DNA of 64,000 nucleotides from assembly GCF_039522525.1 (NCBI RefSeq), contig NZ_BAAADO010000002.1, positions 372,001 through 436,000 of the forward strand, read 5' to 3'. This DNA comes from Salinibacillus aidingensis (GTDB lineage: Bacteria > Bacillota > Bacilli > Bacillales > Alkalibacillaceae). The notes below the pieces were generated by a model. The model did not search any database. It saw only the letters and a program-made list of their open reading frames with translations, and was not told where the DNA came from. The translations under genes and the position numbers were made by a program. Positions 63,108 through 64,000 of the stretch are shown here, one piece after another (the first letter of the stretch is position 1; the number at the start of each line of letters is the position of its first letter).

Positions 63108-64000
63108 TTAAGCAAAATGATCATGATTCCTCACCCGTGTAAAATCCTCAGGTTCTGGCTTAAGCTTCGTCGGCCGCACATCCTTTTTGAACTGCCTGTC
63201 TTTTTTCCGCTTCCACTTATAGATAACCCCCACTTTTGCCTGCTGGACCTCTTTGACTCCCTGAATGATGAATTGCATGGCAAAAATCGCGAGCATAAAT
63301 GCAAGAAGAGGAAAAAGGACAATCCAGTAATGTCCGCTTGAAAGCGACATTTTTGCTGAGCCGAGTAAACCGGACCACTCATAAGTAATCGATCTTGGCG
63401 GGTCACCGACGAGACCAAAGCTTCTATTGGTTCCGCCGAAGAAAAAGTCAAAAACGCCGAGATGCATAAAAATGAGTAAAACCTGAATGAACTGCTGACC
63501 AAACAAAATGGTTAACCTTGGACCCAGATGAGGCAGAATGTGCTTTTTCAGGATATGAAGCTTACCTCCACCCAGCACTCTGGCACTGGTGATAAATTCC
63601 TGCTGCAGCACCCCTTTGATTTCCCGGCCGGACAAGACCGCTGTCAGGGGAACGACCAGAATCGTCAGGATCAGAATTTCGAACATGATCCGTTCTGTAA
63701 AGGAATATTGAAATCCCATTGCTGTCTCTATCAGTATCGGCCGAAGCAGGATGTAAGCAATGATACTTAGTGGGAGAAAATGTATGGAGTCGACGATTTT
63801 TTCCACCCACTTCTGTCCTCTTGGCTTTAAGCTGAATGCATAAAAGATTCCGGCAAAGAATCCAATCCCAACCCTTAACAGAGCAATGAGCAGCGCAAAG
63901 AATAACGTATATTTCGCTCCAATCACAAGCTGATCAAACATACTGAACCCCAATGAGTCCGTGCCAAGTAAATATGGCTCTGGAGGGGAATGAGGGGGTG
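63108..64000 (-). CDS. ABC transporter permease, oligopeptide (OppC/DppC) type, partial
   Basis: Inner-membrane permease with five or six helices, open at the right edge of the window (the N-terminus lies beyond). Reading in from the edge, the frame has LLGTDSLGFSMFDQLVIGAK, the segment before the first BPD_transp_1 helix in DppC-like permeases. The EAA-like loop is SARVLGGGKLHILKKHILPH. The C-terminal ~45 residues are basic. No start is proposed because the frame continues past 64000. Confidence 0.85.
   Translation of the reverse strand, partial: PPHSPPEPYLLGTDSLGFSMFDQLVIGAKYTLFFALLIALLRVGIGFFAGIFYAFSLKPRGQKWVEKIVDSIHFLPLSIIAYILLRPILIETAMGFQYSFTERIMFEILILTILVVPLTAVLSGREIKGVLQQEFITSARVLGGGKLHILKKHILPHLGPRLTILFGQQFIQVLLIFMHLGVFDFFFGGTNRSFGLVGDPPRSITYEWSGLLGSAKMSLSSGHYWIVLFPLLAFMLAIFAMQFIIQGVKEVQQAKVGVIYKWKRKKDRQFKKDVRPTKLKPEPEDFTRVRNHDHFA

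Overview
The window is a core-chromosome segment of a Bacillaceae member. Gene content and order (atp operon, mnaA, upp, glyA, ywlG, rpiB, ywlE, ywlD, ywlC, ywlB, spoIIR, prmC, prfA, tdk, rpmE, rho, glpX, murAB, transaldolase, fba, spo0F, pyrG, rpoE, fadF, cls, argS, ywiB, pbpG, ywhD) closely follow the corresponding arm of the Bacillus subtilis chromosome. The complex I operon beside atp, a fused isobutyryl-CoA mutase operon and many GC-rich intergenic repeats suggest a halotolerant or halophilic relative (Halobacillus/Virgibacillus-like). That genus-level guess is inference. Nearly all genes lie on the minus strand; only cls and the class A penicillin-binding protein are on plus.

Layout. 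1-9.6 kb: an 11-subunit complex I operon (nuoA-D, H-N) with no nuoEFG; nuoN runs off the left edge. 9.6-10.3 kb: an intergenic region holding a 20-bp-periodic array. 10.3-17.8 kb: the complete F1Fo ATP synthase operon (atpZ-I-B-E-F-H-A-G-D-C) with its promoter and terminator. 17.8-20.1 kb: a secreted subtilisin-like protease. 20.4-24.6 kb: mnaA, upp, glyA and ywlG. 24.7-30.0 kb: rpiB, a scrambled chemoreceptor gene, the phosphatase ywlE, mntP, ywlC and ywlB, with a DnaA-box cluster between ywlC and ywlB. 30.0-43.4 kb: sporulation, translation-termination and central-metabolism genes, including a truncated fba and a pyrG gene with a textbook reiterative-transcription leader. 43.9-55.8 kb: a fatty/branched-chain acyl-CoA catabolism cluster (thiolase, hydroxyacyl-CoA dehydrogenase, two acyl-CoA dehydrogenases, MeaB, TetR, IcmF, FadF). 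56-64 kb: cls, argS, ywiB, pbpG-like, ywhD and a partial oligopeptide-type permease.

Functionally, complex I and ATP synthase form the respiratory energy block. The acyl-CoA genes appear to form one operon whose TetR protein probably reads a palindrome in front of the thiolase gene. SpoIIR and the PbpG-like protein each have a sigma-F-like promoter, linking them to the forespore programme.

The most unusual material is non-coding. Three separate intergenic arrays share a strict 20-21 bp period built on a GG-N-TTAAT-like core. Several dispersed hairpin-forming repeat families sit between genes and even inside the nuo and atp operons. One repeat is inserted inside another, so an empty and a filled site can be compared. 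In addition, the tip-coding segment of the chemoreceptor gene has been moved and inverted within its own gene, with a 5-bp direct repeat at the new site.
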